Positions 52,724 to 61,889 of a DNA stretch of 64,000 bases are shown piece after piece. The notes beneath the pieces were generated by a model that saw only the letters and a list, made by a program, of their open reading frames with translations, was not told the DNA's origin and did no database searches. A program made the translations under genes and the position numbers. Each line of letters starts with the position of its first letter. Within the stretch, counting starts at the first letter, position 1. Source of the DNA: Candidatus Heimdallarchaeota archaeon (GTDB lineage Archaea; Asgardarchaeota; Heimdallarchaeia; Heimdallarchaeales; Heimdallarchaeaceae); NCBI GenBank assembly GCA_030668875.1, contig DAOVER010000015.1, positions 1 to 64,000 of the forward strand, written 5' to 3'.

Positions 52724-54379
52724 CTAAAAAATTGGAGGTTCTAACAAAGGATAAGGGTCTGTTGATCCTGAGTAACCACCAATTAGATAGCCATTAGTCT
52801 GATTCCAGTCAGACCAATAATTTCCTTCAAGTGTTAATGTATCGTACCAATAATTTCCTGAACCACTATCATATGCTTGGGAAGTAGAATTTTCATTATT
52901 ATAGAAGAAGGAATTATGATGAATGAAATTGATATTACTAGACCTACCTAAATTAATTGCATTATCTTTATTCTTCAAGAAGATATTAAATGAAATCGTA
53001 TTAACCTCACAATTAGAACTTATGATAATCCCATATTCGTTTTGAATAATGCGGTTTGCAGTGATATTAGTTAATAAAACCTGTTGAAGGGCAATACCGT
53101 AAATGGATTGTTCCACTGTATTATTAGTTATTGACATACAAGTAGAGGAACCAATTTGGATACCAGCTCCTGTATTAGATCTGAAGGTATTGTTAATCAA
53201 TTCTGAATAACCAGAATATCTAAGACTGATCCCAGAATAATTAAAATCAAATGTATTGTTGATAATCATTGACCACCTACAATAATAGAATATTAAACCA
53301 AAATTTGTGTTACTCAAAGATTGATTTGCGATTAAGAGATTGTCACATGAAACAAAGATTAGTTGTCCATAATCAGGTATGACGAATGAACAATTATCTA
53401 AATTAACATAATAACCTAACTTTTTTCCATTTACTAAATTATCTGAAAAAAGATATGTTTCATAATCTGCTTCAAACACATTGTAAATGTAAAAACCAGT
53501 ATTAGTACAGTTGTTTCTTTTAACTAATGAATAAGGTGAACGATTTGTATAAATCCCATAGTAGTGACAAGAAGAACAAGTGTTATTCTCAATAATAGAG
53601 AACTTTGAAAAAAAGATAAATATACCCCATCCAGAATCTGAGATGCAATTGTTTGATATTGTAACATTTATTGATTTGTAAGCTTCAATACCACAATCAG
53701 CTGTTAAAATGAAATTATTAGTGATATTAGTTGAATTAGCGTAGTAAGTTTTAATACAATAAGAAGTAGAGCTAAATTCATTGTTTGCTATTGTGGTGTT
53801 CTCAGTGTAATAGATTTTTACTCCTAAACCTATATAACCCCCAAGCTCGAATCCCGAAATTAAACTATCATAGAAGCAATTATTTGAAACACTACAATTT
53901 GAACTGTATTCAATATTTAAAGCAATGTCAAAACTAACAAAATAATTATCTGTGATAGATGTAGAGTTAGCTCGATTTATCCGGATTCCCCGCTCGCTTA
54001 GAAAAGAATTATTAATTATTTTTGCTGTTTTTTCTTTTATATCAGAGATGACTATGCTACAATAATTACTGTTATCAAAAATACAATTTTGTATAGTAAA
54101 ATAACTTGTTGTATTTGCAATAAAAATTCCTTGTTGAGATTGATTAGCAAAATTTCGATTCTCAATTAAGTAAGGGAAATTTTTGGTTCCATCTCCCTCA
54201 AAACCATAATATTTGAAATCATCATCAGAATCAATACATATCTCAGCATTAGAGCAAATAACAGAGTAGTCTTCTAAATTCAGATATATTATGAATAATG
54301 GAATGCTAATTGCAGAAACTATTAGGATAGTTAAACTAGCAAAAACGAATGATTTTTTACTAAGTAAACCTTCGATCAT
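52724..54379 (-). CDS. Secreted NosD-like right-handed beta-helix protein
   Basis: 551 aa. N-terminal TM/signal (FASLTILIVSAISIPLFIIY), then GDGTKNFPYLIENRNF and NosD/PbH1 repeats with ITNN(T/Y/F) and SxNCIS turns through about residue 480. The last part, AYDSGSGNYWYDTLTLEGNY, is NosD-like. Unlike its relative at 45729 it has no C-terminal TM and ends LEPPIF. Its ATG overlaps the stop of the solute-binding gene (ATGA), so the two are co-transcribed. This suggests a functional link between beta-helix and binding protein. Confidence 0.85.
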   Translation of the reverse strand: MIEGLLSKKSFVFASLTILIVSAISIPLFIIYLNLEDYSVICSNAEICIDSDDDFKYYGFEGDGTKNFPYLIENRNFANQSQQGIFIANTTSYFTIQNCIFDNSNYCSIVISDIKEKTAKIINNSFLSERGIRINRANSTSITDNYFVSFDIALNIEYSSNCSVSNNCFYDSLISGFELGGYIGLGVKIYYTENTTIANNEFSSTSYCIKTYYANSTNITNNFILTADCGIEAYKSINVTISNNCISDSGWGIFIFFSKFSIIENNTCSSCHYYGIYTNRSPYSLVKRNNCTNTGFYIYNVFEADYETYLFSDNLVNGKKLGYYVNLDNCSFVIPDYGQLIFVSCDNLLIANQSLSNTNFGLIFYYCRWSMIINNTFDFNYSGISLRYSGYSELINNTFRSNTGAGIQIGSSTCMSITNNTVEQSIYGIALQQVLLTNITANRIIQNEYGIIISSNCEVNTISFNIFLKNKDNAINLGRSSNINFIHHNSFFYNNENSTSQAYDSGSGNYWYDTLTLEGNYWSDWNQTNGYLIGGYSGSTDPYPLLEPPIF

Positions 54380-56382
54380 TTTTTCCTTTTCCTCATTCTT
54401 TTTTGGAATACTAGAAGAGTTGAAGTTAGTAGAAACACGTTTATTGCTAACAATCCAAACGGATAACTAGTAGCATATGGTGTGAAGTAACCTGCAGCTT
54501 CTAACCATTCTGCAGCTTTTTTATCATCGTAATCATATTTTATTATATCATCGTGATACCATTCTTCAAGATAGTTAGGTATAGTACTATCAAAGATAAT
54601 ATAATCGTTATCATGAATAACTTCATTCATTTCTGACCTATCTATAGCATAATTCATAGCTTTTCTGACTGCAACAGCCTTAGTGAAGTTTTTTCCGTCT
54701 TTCTGTATCCATATTTCATTATCTTCTGCACCTATAAATGGTCTCTCAGTGTTATAAAGAAGAAAAATTGCTTTTTCTCCATAATCCTCGTAAATAGTGT
54801 ATCTAATATCACTATCCATTTCTATTCGTTCATCAGGAAAATAGTTCATTCTAATGAAGTCTAATTTACCTGCTTTAAATTCTGCCAATTCTGCTGAAAT
54901 ATCAGGAATAACTCGAATAACTACGGAGTCTATGTTCATAGTATAATTTTTCCCATCAATTACTCCTATTCCAAACCAATAAGGACTTGATCGAAGAACA
55001 GTAACGGAGTTTCTAATGTAGTAATCTAACATATATTTACCTGAACCAAAAGGAGAATAGAAATAACTTCCCCAGGAATTTGTCTCAGTTATTGATTGAT
55101 TTATGCCTATATATTCAATTCCAGTAATTGTATTAGAAATTTCTAAACTTGAGGAATTAAAATAGAATTCTGGTAGAAGAGGTTTGTTCAGGGTTTGCCA
55201 GAAGGGGATAAAAATCTCAACTTCTTCAGTTCTAGGGTCATAATCATGGAAATATAAATGAAAAGATAGAGGATCATTATTATCAACTTTTATATCTTTA
55301 ATCCATAGAAATTCGTCAGCTCTTTCGTTGACATATTCTGTTGAATAAAGAAGAAGAGAAAATACTGCATCTTTAGCTGTTACACGCTGATTTGTTCCAT
55401 TACTCATCTCATCCTTTAAACCTATCATCAACGGAGTACTGGTTGGATCAAGCAAATCTGAACTTACATTTCTTTCAGCAGTATTGTATGAGGGATTCCA
55501 GTAGATATTTTCTCTTAGCTTGAACACATAATGATCATCCTCTAATCTCTCCCAATCCTCAACAACTCCGTTTCTTGTTGGTAGATATTTATTGTCCAAA
55601 CTAATAATAGGTTCAGTGATTAAATCTAATAATTCTTTGTCAGGTTCTAGGCTAATTTCAAAAGGATTCATCTCTCTCCAATTCGAACTAGCGATTCGTA
55701 GTTCATCTTGTGATTCTTGCCCTTCATGCATTCCATTATAAATCATATAAGGCAATGAATCGACTAACCCCCATGAGCTTTGGAAACCAATAAGGTTTGA
55801 CCATGTTGCTCTATATTCATGATTAACAAAGAACGGTAATATAGGTACAATTTTTTCCATAACTAACTGTTGCCATCTGTTATAGATTATTTTACGTGCA
55901 GAAATATTTTCTTCAAATACTCCTCTATGTATCAAATCCTTATGTTCGTTATAATATGGAGAATCTTGAAAAGCATTATACCCAAAACCTAACTTCAGTA
56001 TATCTGGGGTTACCCAATGAATCTGAACACTATCAACAAAATTTGATCTAATAGGGTCAGGATCTCCTTGAAGATTTGATAGGCTTGCAATGGTTAAATC
56101 AAAATCCCAAGTTGGTATTACGAAAGGAAATATTAGCCCATCATCTACTTTAACTTCTAATTCTATGCCTATTGCCCTTAGATATTGTGCAATATATAAA
56201 CCATAATCGGGTCTAACCCCGCCTCCATTTGTTTTGAAAATCAAGTTAGCAATAGGTTCAGCATTTCCACACACACTACTAGCACTGCTAACAGCTGAAA
56301 TTGTGAAGCAAATAACTAAAGCGAATGCTACTATTTGTTGCTTCTTCTTCAAGGGATTTACACTTAATCTTTTCAGATTCAT
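54376..56382 (-). CDS. Membrane-anchored family-5-like solute-binding protein with permuted order
   Basis: 668 aa, collinear with 49419-51329. Signal peptide (about 12-38), then ANLIFKTNGGGVRPDYGLYI, IGIELEVKVDDG, FDLTIASLSN and WQQLVMEKIVPILPFF; middle lobe MNPFEISLEPD, EDWERLEDDHYVFKLRENI, VTAKDAVFSLL; final AVAVRKAMNYAIDRSEMN with EWLEAAGY, then TM and RKRMRKRKK. The first segment normally ends a SBP_bac_5 protein, so the order is permuted. TATA CTTATAAATT at 56401-56410, about 20 nt before ATG, indicates a leaderless message. Confidence 0.84.
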   Translation of the reverse strand: MNLKRLSVNPLKKKQQIVAFALVICFTISAVSSASSVCGNAEPIANLIFKTNGGGVRPDYGLYIAQYLRAIGIELEVKVDDGLIFPFVIPTWDFDLTIASLSNLQGDPDPIRSNFVDSVQIHWVTPDILKLGFGYNAFQDSPYYNEHKDLIHRGVFEENISARKIIYNRWQQLVMEKIVPILPFFVNHEYRATWSNLIGFQSSWGLVDSLPYMIYNGMHEGQESQDELRIASSNWREMNPFEISLEPDKELLDLITEPIISLDNKYLPTRNGVVEDWERLEDDHYVFKLRENIYWNPSYNTAERNVSSDLLDPTSTPLMIGLKDEMSNGTNQRVTAKDAVFSLLLYSTEYVNERADEFLWIKDIKVDNNDPLSFHLYFHDYDPRTEEVEIFIPFWQTLNKPLLPEFYFNSSSLEISNTITGIEYIGINQSITETNSWGSYFYSPFGSGKYMLDYYIRNSVTVLRSSPYWFGIGVIDGKNYTMNIDSVVIRVIPDISAELAEFKAGKLDFIRMNYFPDERIEMDSDIRYTIYEDYGEKAIFLLYNTERPFIGAEDNEIWIQKDGKNFTKAVAVRKAMNYAIDRSEMNEVIHDNDYIIFDSTIPNYLEEWYHDDIIKYDYDDKKAAEWLEAAGYFTPYATSYPFGLLAINVFLLTSTLLVFQKRMRKRKK

Positions 56383-56399
56383 GTATTATACTCTTATAC

Positions 56400-56410
56400 A
56401 CTTATAAATT
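56400..56410 (-). promoter_or_regulatory. TATA box of a leaderless solute-binding protein gene
   Basis: Plus strand ACTTATAAATT; the box centre is about 24 nt from the ATG at 56382, so transcription should start at or next to the start codon. The block around it is shared with 52659-52689. Confidence 0.6.
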
Positions 56411-56532
56411 TTAATGAAAATCCTCTACATTGAACTTTTAGTCGGTATTACATTATAGGGGAAATCATTATATATGCAGTGTAAAATCATCTTTTGTTGA
56501 GGTTCAACCAACGTCTCTGAGCAGGATTGTTA

Positions 56533-57246
56533 ATGAGTACAAAATACATCGATAAGTTAGACGATAGCGAAAGCATCATCAACCTAATCTCTGAATTAAA
56601 GGATAAAGATTCTAAAGAGATTAACCATCTTGCCGCAGTTATTTCTAAATTAGGGGATAAAGTTGTTGAACCGCTGATTGATGCCTTCAAAGACGAAGAT
56701 AAAGATGTTCGGTATCTAGCTGCCAGATTTCTGGAAGAGATTGGTTCCTATGCTGTTGAACCTTTGATAGCTGAATTAAGCAATATTCAGAGTACAGTTA
56801 GAGTTTGTGCTGTTGAAACCTTAGGTAAAATAGGTGATCCCAAAGCTATTCATCCTTTAATTAATACGCTCAAAGATAAGAAAGAAGATGCATTAGTTAG
56901 AGAATATTCAGTGTATGCTTTAGAAAGGATAGGTAAGCCTGCAGTCAAGACTCTAATCACCGCGCTAAAAGAACTTGATGATCCTAATGCTTTAGCTCCT
57001 CTTAAAGCAGCTCTTTTTTACAATCAAAAAGATGTTAGACAAACAGCAACTGAAATTGCTTCAGATTTACAAGACTGTTACTTCACTTACAAAGATGTCA
57101 AATCTATCTTGAAAAGAGATCATAAAAAAGTTCCTCAATCAAAAGAAATAACTTCAGAATACTTGAGAGACAAATATAGTCGAAAGAAAGGAGACAAATA
57201 TCTTAAGTTCACACAAACTACTTTGAAAGAATTCATAGATGAATAA
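56533..57246 (+). CDS. HEAT-repeat protein (PBS-lyase-like HEAT)
   Basis: About 237 aa, start ATG 56533 (an in-frame TTG lies 6 nt before). Helical repeats of about 30 residues with (V)(E)PLI-A-(L/F)...D-VR-x-(A)A repeat from residue 30 to 165: VVEPLIDAFKDEDKDVRYLA, AVEPLIAELSN, IHPLINTLKD, AVKTLITALKE. The C-terminal 60 residues are basic and helical. HEAT repeats bind proteins. No partner is obvious; the gene stands alone. Confidence 0.82.
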   Translation: MSTKYIDKLDDSESIINLISELKDKDSKEINHLAAVISKLGDKVVEPLIDAFKDEDKDVRYLAARFLEEIGSYAVEPLIAELSNIQSTVRVCAVETLGKIGDPKAIHPLINTLKDKKEDALVREYSVYALERIGKPAVKTLITALKELDDPNALAPLKAALFYNQKDVRQTATEIASDLQDCYFTYKDVKSILKRDHKKVPQSKEITSEYLRDKYSRKKGDKYLKFTQTTLKEFIDE

Positions 57247-57356
57247 AAACAAAGTAGCTAATAATAATATTTTACAAGCGCAAATTTATTACATTATTAT
57301 TCAGTAAATATATTAAGGTAAATCTAATAATTATAGGTTATGTTGAGAGGAAAACT

Positions 57357-58535
57357 ATGTCAAATAAAAAACTAATCATTTCCTTTTCCTTGAGTTTAAT
57401 TGCTCTAACTATAAGTGTGTCTGTTTTTAGTTATGTGATTATGGATAATAAGAGAATAGAAGAAGAGTATGGAGAACTATTCTATCTAGGATACACAGAA
57501 ACAACCCGTGTCCTTGATATGATTTTGGATGAACCTATTAGAATGCAAATTAATGGTTTTCAATCAGATGGACTAACAGCTTTTGATGACAGGATATTCA
57601 TTCTAGGTCAAGATGAAAATTATACTCAGAGAAAAATAGTAGAAATAAAAATTAATGATGAAGTCAATACTATAATTGATGTGAAAGAGCATAATTTGCC
57701 TTTCCTTAATAGCAGTTTAAATTGTATGGGGCTAGGATATAATGGTACAAATTTCTTTACATTACTTACTTTAACCTTCCCAATAACCCAATATTTCTGT
57801 ACATTTAACATAACTCATGGAATAATTTCTAACAGGACTCTATCTGTACCTACATCAAGTTATCCGGATGTAAATGATTTAGTAAGAACAAATTTTGATA
57901 TTTGGAACGATAAAATCTACTGCACAGAAGGGGGAGAACTAGATGGTTATTGGGTAGAACGGAACATCACCTGTTATGATTTGAATACACTGAATATTAT
58001 AGATTCTTTTAATATAACGAATTTCGGAAGACCGAGACAATTCAGTATAGATGAATCAGGACAAGCTTGGATTACTTACAATGAAAACCCATTTACTAAT
58101 CCACAAAGTAGCTCAGGAACAAGATTTAGTTCTGTTTGGAAGTCATTTCTTGACTTTTCTCTTGAAACTCATAATTTGTTGTCAACAATACATGTGGGAG
58201 GTGGTTATCCTGACCCCCTTAACACATCACTCGAATTAGGTGCTTGGGGGGAATACTTCTATTATTTTAACGATACATATGTAATGGTTCAAGATGATCG
58301 TTCCTTTGTTTATCATGATAGAATAATTCAACCTCTGTATATGAGAGCAGATTGGGTGTACTATTTTGTAGGGTTCAGAGTGTATAGTTATGACCCTATA
58401 GATTTAATAAAATCCAGCGAACTTCAAACATTAATACTTAGCTTTACTATCTTTCTTGGAGTTGCTACCTATACTGTAATCTTATCATTGAAGAAGATAA
58501 ATCATGAAGAAGAAAGCGAGATAGAATCGACATAA
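57357..58535 (+). CDS. Membrane-anchored extracellular protein of unknown fold (possible propeller-like)
   Basis: 392 aa. One N-terminal TM (about 5-28) and one C-terminal TM (about 357-380, LILSFTIFLGVATYTVIL), with the region between on the outside. That region is strand-rich with repeated (x)FDDRIFILGQD, GYNGTNFFTLLT, NDKIYCTEGG, IDESGQAWIT patterns every 45-60 residues. These look like beta-propeller blades, although the count is uncertain. SD GAGAGG precedes the ATG. Function not assigned. Confidence 0.6.
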   Translation: MSNKKLIISFSLSLIALTISVSVFSYVIMDNKRIEEEYGELFYLGYTETTRVLDMILDEPIRMQINGFQSDGLTAFDDRIFILGQDENYTQRKIVEIKINDEVNTIIDVKEHNLPFLNSSLNCMGLGYNGTNFFTLLTLTFPITQYFCTFNITHGIISNRTLSVPTSSYPDVNDLVRTNFDIWNDKIYCTEGGELDGYWVERNITCYDLNTLNIIDSFNITNFGRPRQFSIDESGQAWITYNENPFTNPQSSSGTRFSSVWKSFLDFSLETHNLLSTIHVGGGYPDPLNTSLELGAWGEYFYYFNDTYVMVQDDRSFVYHDRIIQPLYMRADWVYYFVGFRVYSYDPIDLIKSSELQTLILSFTIFLGVATYTVILSLKKINHEEESEIEST

Positions 58536-58579
58536 ATTATATAAGTGCATACAATTCACTTGAAATACTAAAAAACGAG

Positions 58580-58643
58580 GTGTCAGTGATTGTATGTTAT
58601 GTAAAATTCAAGTTAATCTGATTGTAAAGAGCAACACTGACAC
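58580..58643. repeat. 9-bp inverted repeat with a 46-nt spacer
   Basis: GTGTCAGTG (58580-58588) and CACTGACAC (58635-58643) are perfect inverses in the about 310-bp gap after the gene ending at 58535. It could be a stem-loop in the 3' region or a protein site. Besides this the gap holds only the small frame at 58727-58864. Confidence 0.4.
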
Positions 58644-58726
58644 AACAAACTGATTTTTTGTTTTTGGTGTTGATTTAGTTAGGTTAATTCATCCATCATT
58701 GTCTTCTCATAATTATGTGATATAAA

Positions 58727-58864
58727 ATGACACAAGAATTAAAACTGATAAAAATACAGAGATGTATTGAAGATAAATTTGTAGAAGAATTTAAAGAGTA
58801 CAAAACAATCTATCGTAAAAGAAATTCTTTCAAAATAATTATAGGGTGCAGAAAATGTTTGTAG
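58727..58864 (+). CDS. Possible 45-aa small protein before the GNAT pair
   Basis: ATG 58727, with GTGAT 6 nt upstream, reads TQELKLIKIQRCIEDKFVEE then FKEYKTIYRKRN, and ends CRKCL. It overlaps the GNAT start at 58855 in another frame, as coupled genes do. Basic/helical, no family. It could be chance. Confidence 0.3.
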   Translation: MTQELKLIKIQRCIEDKFVEEFKEYKTIYRKRNSFKIIIGCRKCL

Positions 58865-60030
58865 AATTGCCTAAAGAGAGATACAAAGAGACAATTCCTC
58901 TCTACAATAACGCTCGATTCATTAATGCTGCTAGAAGTCATCTTGAGAGAACTCCTATTGAAAAAACAGTTTTTGTAGACAATCTAGATTCACCTAAGAC
59001 AGCTGCCTTGATAGTCAAACATAGGACATTTTTAGGTGGTGATTCTACCAATAGTGCATTCAATATTGCCTTAAGAGACTTCTTCTTTTCTGAGAGGAGA
59101 GAGTTACTTGAGGTACAAGATCTCTATGAATTAGATTTTTACTTCTCTTCTGATGATTGGATAGAAGCTCTTACTTCTACTTTCCCATACTCATTTGCAT
59201 ATCCACGATATTATTACGAGATTAAAGAGCTAAAGGAGAAAGATTGGAGAGAGAAAATCCTTAAAGGGTATACAATAGAACCTGTAGATTTATCTTTGCT
59301 TGAAAAAAAACATCTGGAAAATTATGAATGGCTAATAGAAGAAATAGAAGAAAATTGGCTACCTTTTGAAGAACATCTCAAGGAAACTAGAGGATTTTAT
59401 ATTGTTTATAATTTGAAAGAGATCGTTGCTTGGTGCACTGTAGAATATCTTACAGTAGACAACCATATAGAAGTAGGAATAGCTACTAGAAACGAACACC
59501 GAAAAAAAGGTCTTGCTACAATTGTTGGTTCAGCTACAGCTGAGCTTAATCTTTCAAAATATGAGACGGTTGGTTGGCATTGTGGTGTCAATAACATTGG
59601 TTCAAATAAAACAGCTTTGAGTATAGGGTTTGAAAAAGTGAAGGATTATTGGAAAGTTGCATGTTTCTTCAACAAATTCGATAATTTCATCGTTCAAGGA
59701 TATAATAACTATCTGGGCAAAAACTACACTGAAGCAATCAAATTCTACGGTTTAGTAATAGATGCTCATTCCGCAGGAGCTGAGGATGTTAAGACATCAG
59801 CATTCCTTACCAAATGGGGCTTTACAATTGATAAGTTAGTGATGGAGTGTGCTTCTTTTTATGCAGCATATGGAAAGAAAGAAACGTGTTTAGAGAATAT
59901 TCAAAAAGCTATTGACTTAGGGTACAATAATCTAGAAACGTTTGAAGAAGAGGTTAATTTTAAATTTATAAAAAACGAATCTAAATGGGATCTATTCATT
60001 GAAGCTATTCAGAAAAATAAGGAGGATTAG
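58855..60030 (+). CDS. GNAT-type acetyltransferase, paralogue 1, with helical C-terminal extension
   Basis: About 391 aa from ATG 58855 (MFVELPKERY), aligned with the paralogue's start. The unusual N-terminal half (NARFINAARSHLERT, FVDNLDSPKTAAL) precedes a GNAT domain (about 185-275): IVYNLKEIVAWCTVEYLTVD, then GIATRNEHRKKGLATIVGSA and GWHCGVNNIGSNKTALSIGF. That order is seen in GNAT_acetyltr_2/FR47-like proteins. After residue 285 a helical TPR-like extension is present, lacking in paralogue 2. Acceptor unknown. Confidence 0.78.
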   Translation: MFVELPKERYKETIPLYNNARFINAARSHLERTPIEKTVFVDNLDSPKTAALIVKHRTFLGGDSTNSAFNIALRDFFFSERRELLEVQDLYELDFYFSSDDWIEALTSTFPYSFAYPRYYYEIKELKEKDWREKILKGYTIEPVDLSLLEKKHLENYEWLIEEIEENWLPFEEHLKETRGFYIVYNLKEIVAWCTVEYLTVDNHIEVGIATRNEHRKKGLATIVGSATAELNLSKYETVGWHCGVNNIGSNKTALSIGFEKVKDYWKVACFFNKFDNFIVQGYNNYLGKNYTEAIKFYGLVIDAHSAGAEDVKTSAFLTKWGFTIDKLVMECASFYAAYGKKETCLENIQKAIDLGYNNLETFEEEVNFKFIKNESKWDLFIEAIQKNKED

Positions 60031-60031
60031 A

Positions 60032-60862
60032 ATGTTTGCAGAATTAACCCCAGAAAATTATCGAAAAGTTCGTAAAATGTTTTCTAGTATAGAAGAGATT
60101 GATCTTTCTGTTACTTCTGTATTCGAAAACAATTATCAAGGAAGAATACTTGTGGATAACTTAGATAATCCCTCTTCCACGTTTCTTAATTTAGGCCACA
60201 GAACCTTTATGTTTGTAGGAGAAGAGACAAACATAGACTTTAATTTAAGCATAATTGAAGAGATTAATAGAAATATTATACCCACAAGAATGAGTCATTT
60301 TGTCAATAAATTTTTCTTCATAATATTTGACAAAAATTGGTTAGAAACTATTCCGAGACTCTTCCCTGAATCTATCTTGGAAACTAGAAAACATTATGTT
60401 TTTGATAAACTTAAAATACCCAACTGGCAAAAACTAATTCCTGAATCTTATTTTGTTCATCAAATAGATAAAGATACTTTGCAAAAGGAAGCAGTTAAAA
60501 AACATATGATGATTAACAAATGGATTACTGATCTGTATGGTACTTATGATAGTTTTCTTGAAAGAGGATTAGGTTTCTTTATGATCTACAAGGACGAAGA
60601 GATTGTGAGTTATAATATTATCAATTATGTTAATGATAAACGTGACAGAATTGAATTGGGGATTATTACTGAGGAAAAATTCCAGGGAAAAGGTCTTACT
60701 AAATTACTTGTTTCTGCAACTCTTGAACATTGCGTAAATGAGGGTATAAAGAAGATTGGGTGGCATACTAATGTAAAAAATATAGCAAGTCAGAAAACAG
60801 CTGAATCAGTTGGTTTTACTCATGAGAGAGATTACATAATCTATATTGGTAAGTTTATCTGA
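60032..60862 (+). CDS. GNAT-type acetyltransferase, paralogue 2
   Basis: About 276 aa, start ATG 60032 (MFAELTPENY), one base after the stop of paralogue 1 and preceded by AAGGAGG. Same plan: VDNLDNPSSTFLNLGHRTF, FFMIYKDEEIVSYNII, then ELGIITEEKFQGKGLTKLLV and GWHTNVKNIASQKTAESVGF, ending with the GNAT strand. The acetyl-CoA loop is (Q)GKGLT. A tandem duplicate that lost, or never gained, the C-terminal extension. Confidence 0.8.
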   Translation: MFAELTPENYRKVRKMFSSIEEIDLSVTSVFENNYQGRILVDNLDNPSSTFLNLGHRTFMFVGEETNIDFNLSIIEEINRNIIPTRMSHFVNKFFFIIFDKNWLETIPRLFPESILETRKHYVFDKLKIPNWQKLIPESYFVHQIDKDTLQKEAVKKHMMINKWITDLYGTYDSFLERGLGFFMIYKDEEIVSYNIINYVNDKRDRIELGIITEEKFQGKGLTKLLVSATLEHCVNEGIKKIGWHTNVKNIASQKTAESVGFTHERDYIIYIGKFI

Positions 60863-60906
60863 ATCACTGTGGAATAATTTTTTAAGTCTTCTTTTAACTT
60901 CTAACT

Positions 60907-61806
60907 ATGAGTGATAAAGAAGAATTGAAGGCTGTTTTAATCACTGGTGCAAATAGTGGTATTGGTAGAAAAACCTTAGAATTGCTCATAGATAAGGGAT
61001 ATTTTGTCTATGCAGGTGCTAGAAAAGATAAGGATATTGAAGAATTAAACAAGCTTCCTAATACTCTTGCTATCAAACTTGATGTGACAAATGATGAGCA
61101 AGTTAAACAAGCTATTGAAACCATTACAAAGGAAGGTAGAGGACTTTATGGCTTAGTAAATAATGCTGGAATTGTAGTGTTTGGACCAATTATTACAACA
61201 TCTATGGAAATGATGAAGGATTTATTCGAAGTAAATGTTTATGGTCCTCATCGTATGACTTTAGCTTGTTTCCCATTATTAAGAAAATCTAAGGGGAGAA
61301 TCGTGAATATAAGCTCAATCAGTGGTATTTTGACTGGCAAAATTCTTGGTTTGTATAGTATGAGTAAGCATGCTTTAGAAGCTTATTCTGATACACTTAT
61401 TCAAAATGCAGCAGATTTTGATATGAACGTGAGTGTCATAGAACCTGGCAATTTTAAATCTGATATAGGTAGTAATTTGATTGAGAAAATGAGAAAAGAA
61501 GAAGAAAGTTATAGGATAAATATGACTGCCGTACAAAGGAAACAACAGTTTAAGGAAGTAGAAGAAGGTTTCTCAACAGATCATGGATTTCCAGAACCAT
61601 TTAAGGTAGCAGAAGCGATATTTGATGCTTTATTCTCAGAAAAACCAAAACTAAGATATCTTGTGTGTGGTAATGAAGAAGAAGTAAAGTGGGTCATCAA
61701 AAGAATGTTTGTAGAATTACTTCAATTAAATCATAATCATGAATATAGCTTTGACAAAAAAGTTTTGATAGATATTTTGGATGAATGTATCAGTGAAATG
61801 AAATAG
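60907..61806 (+). CDS. Short-chain dehydrogenase/reductase (SDR)
   Basis: 299 aa classical SDR. TGANSGIGRKTLEL (TGxxxGxG), LVNNAGIVVFG (NNAG), ISSISGI (catalytic Ser) and YSMSKHALEA (YxxxK). Oxidises or reduces a carbonyl/hydroxyl with NAD(P); substrate unknown. A TATA-like TTTTTTAAGTC lies about 25 nt before the ATG, so the message is probably leaderless. Confidence 0.9.
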   Translation: MSDKEELKAVLITGANSGIGRKTLELLIDKGYFVYAGARKDKDIEELNKLPNTLAIKLDVTNDEQVKQAIETITKEGRGLYGLVNNAGIVVFGPIITTSMEMMKDLFEVNVYGPHRMTLACFPLLRKSKGRIVNISSISGILTGKILGLYSMSKHALEAYSDTLIQNAADFDMNVSVIEPGNFKSDIGSNLIEKMRKEEESYRINMTAVQRKQQFKEVEEGFSTDHGFPEPFKVAEAIFDALFSEKPKLRYLVCGNEEEVKWVIKRMFVELLQLNHNHEYSFDKKVLIDILDECISEMK

Positions 61807-61889
61807 AATAAATAGAATTGTTTGATACTTCATACTTTTCCCTTCTGGTAATATTTAAAAAGAGTGAGGATTGTCAAAGTTGACTATAT

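Noticed and set aside
44183-56382. Reading the surface region as a provirus
   Set aside because: No capsid, portal, terminase or integrase gene; the proteins are signal-peptide-bearing surface proteins.
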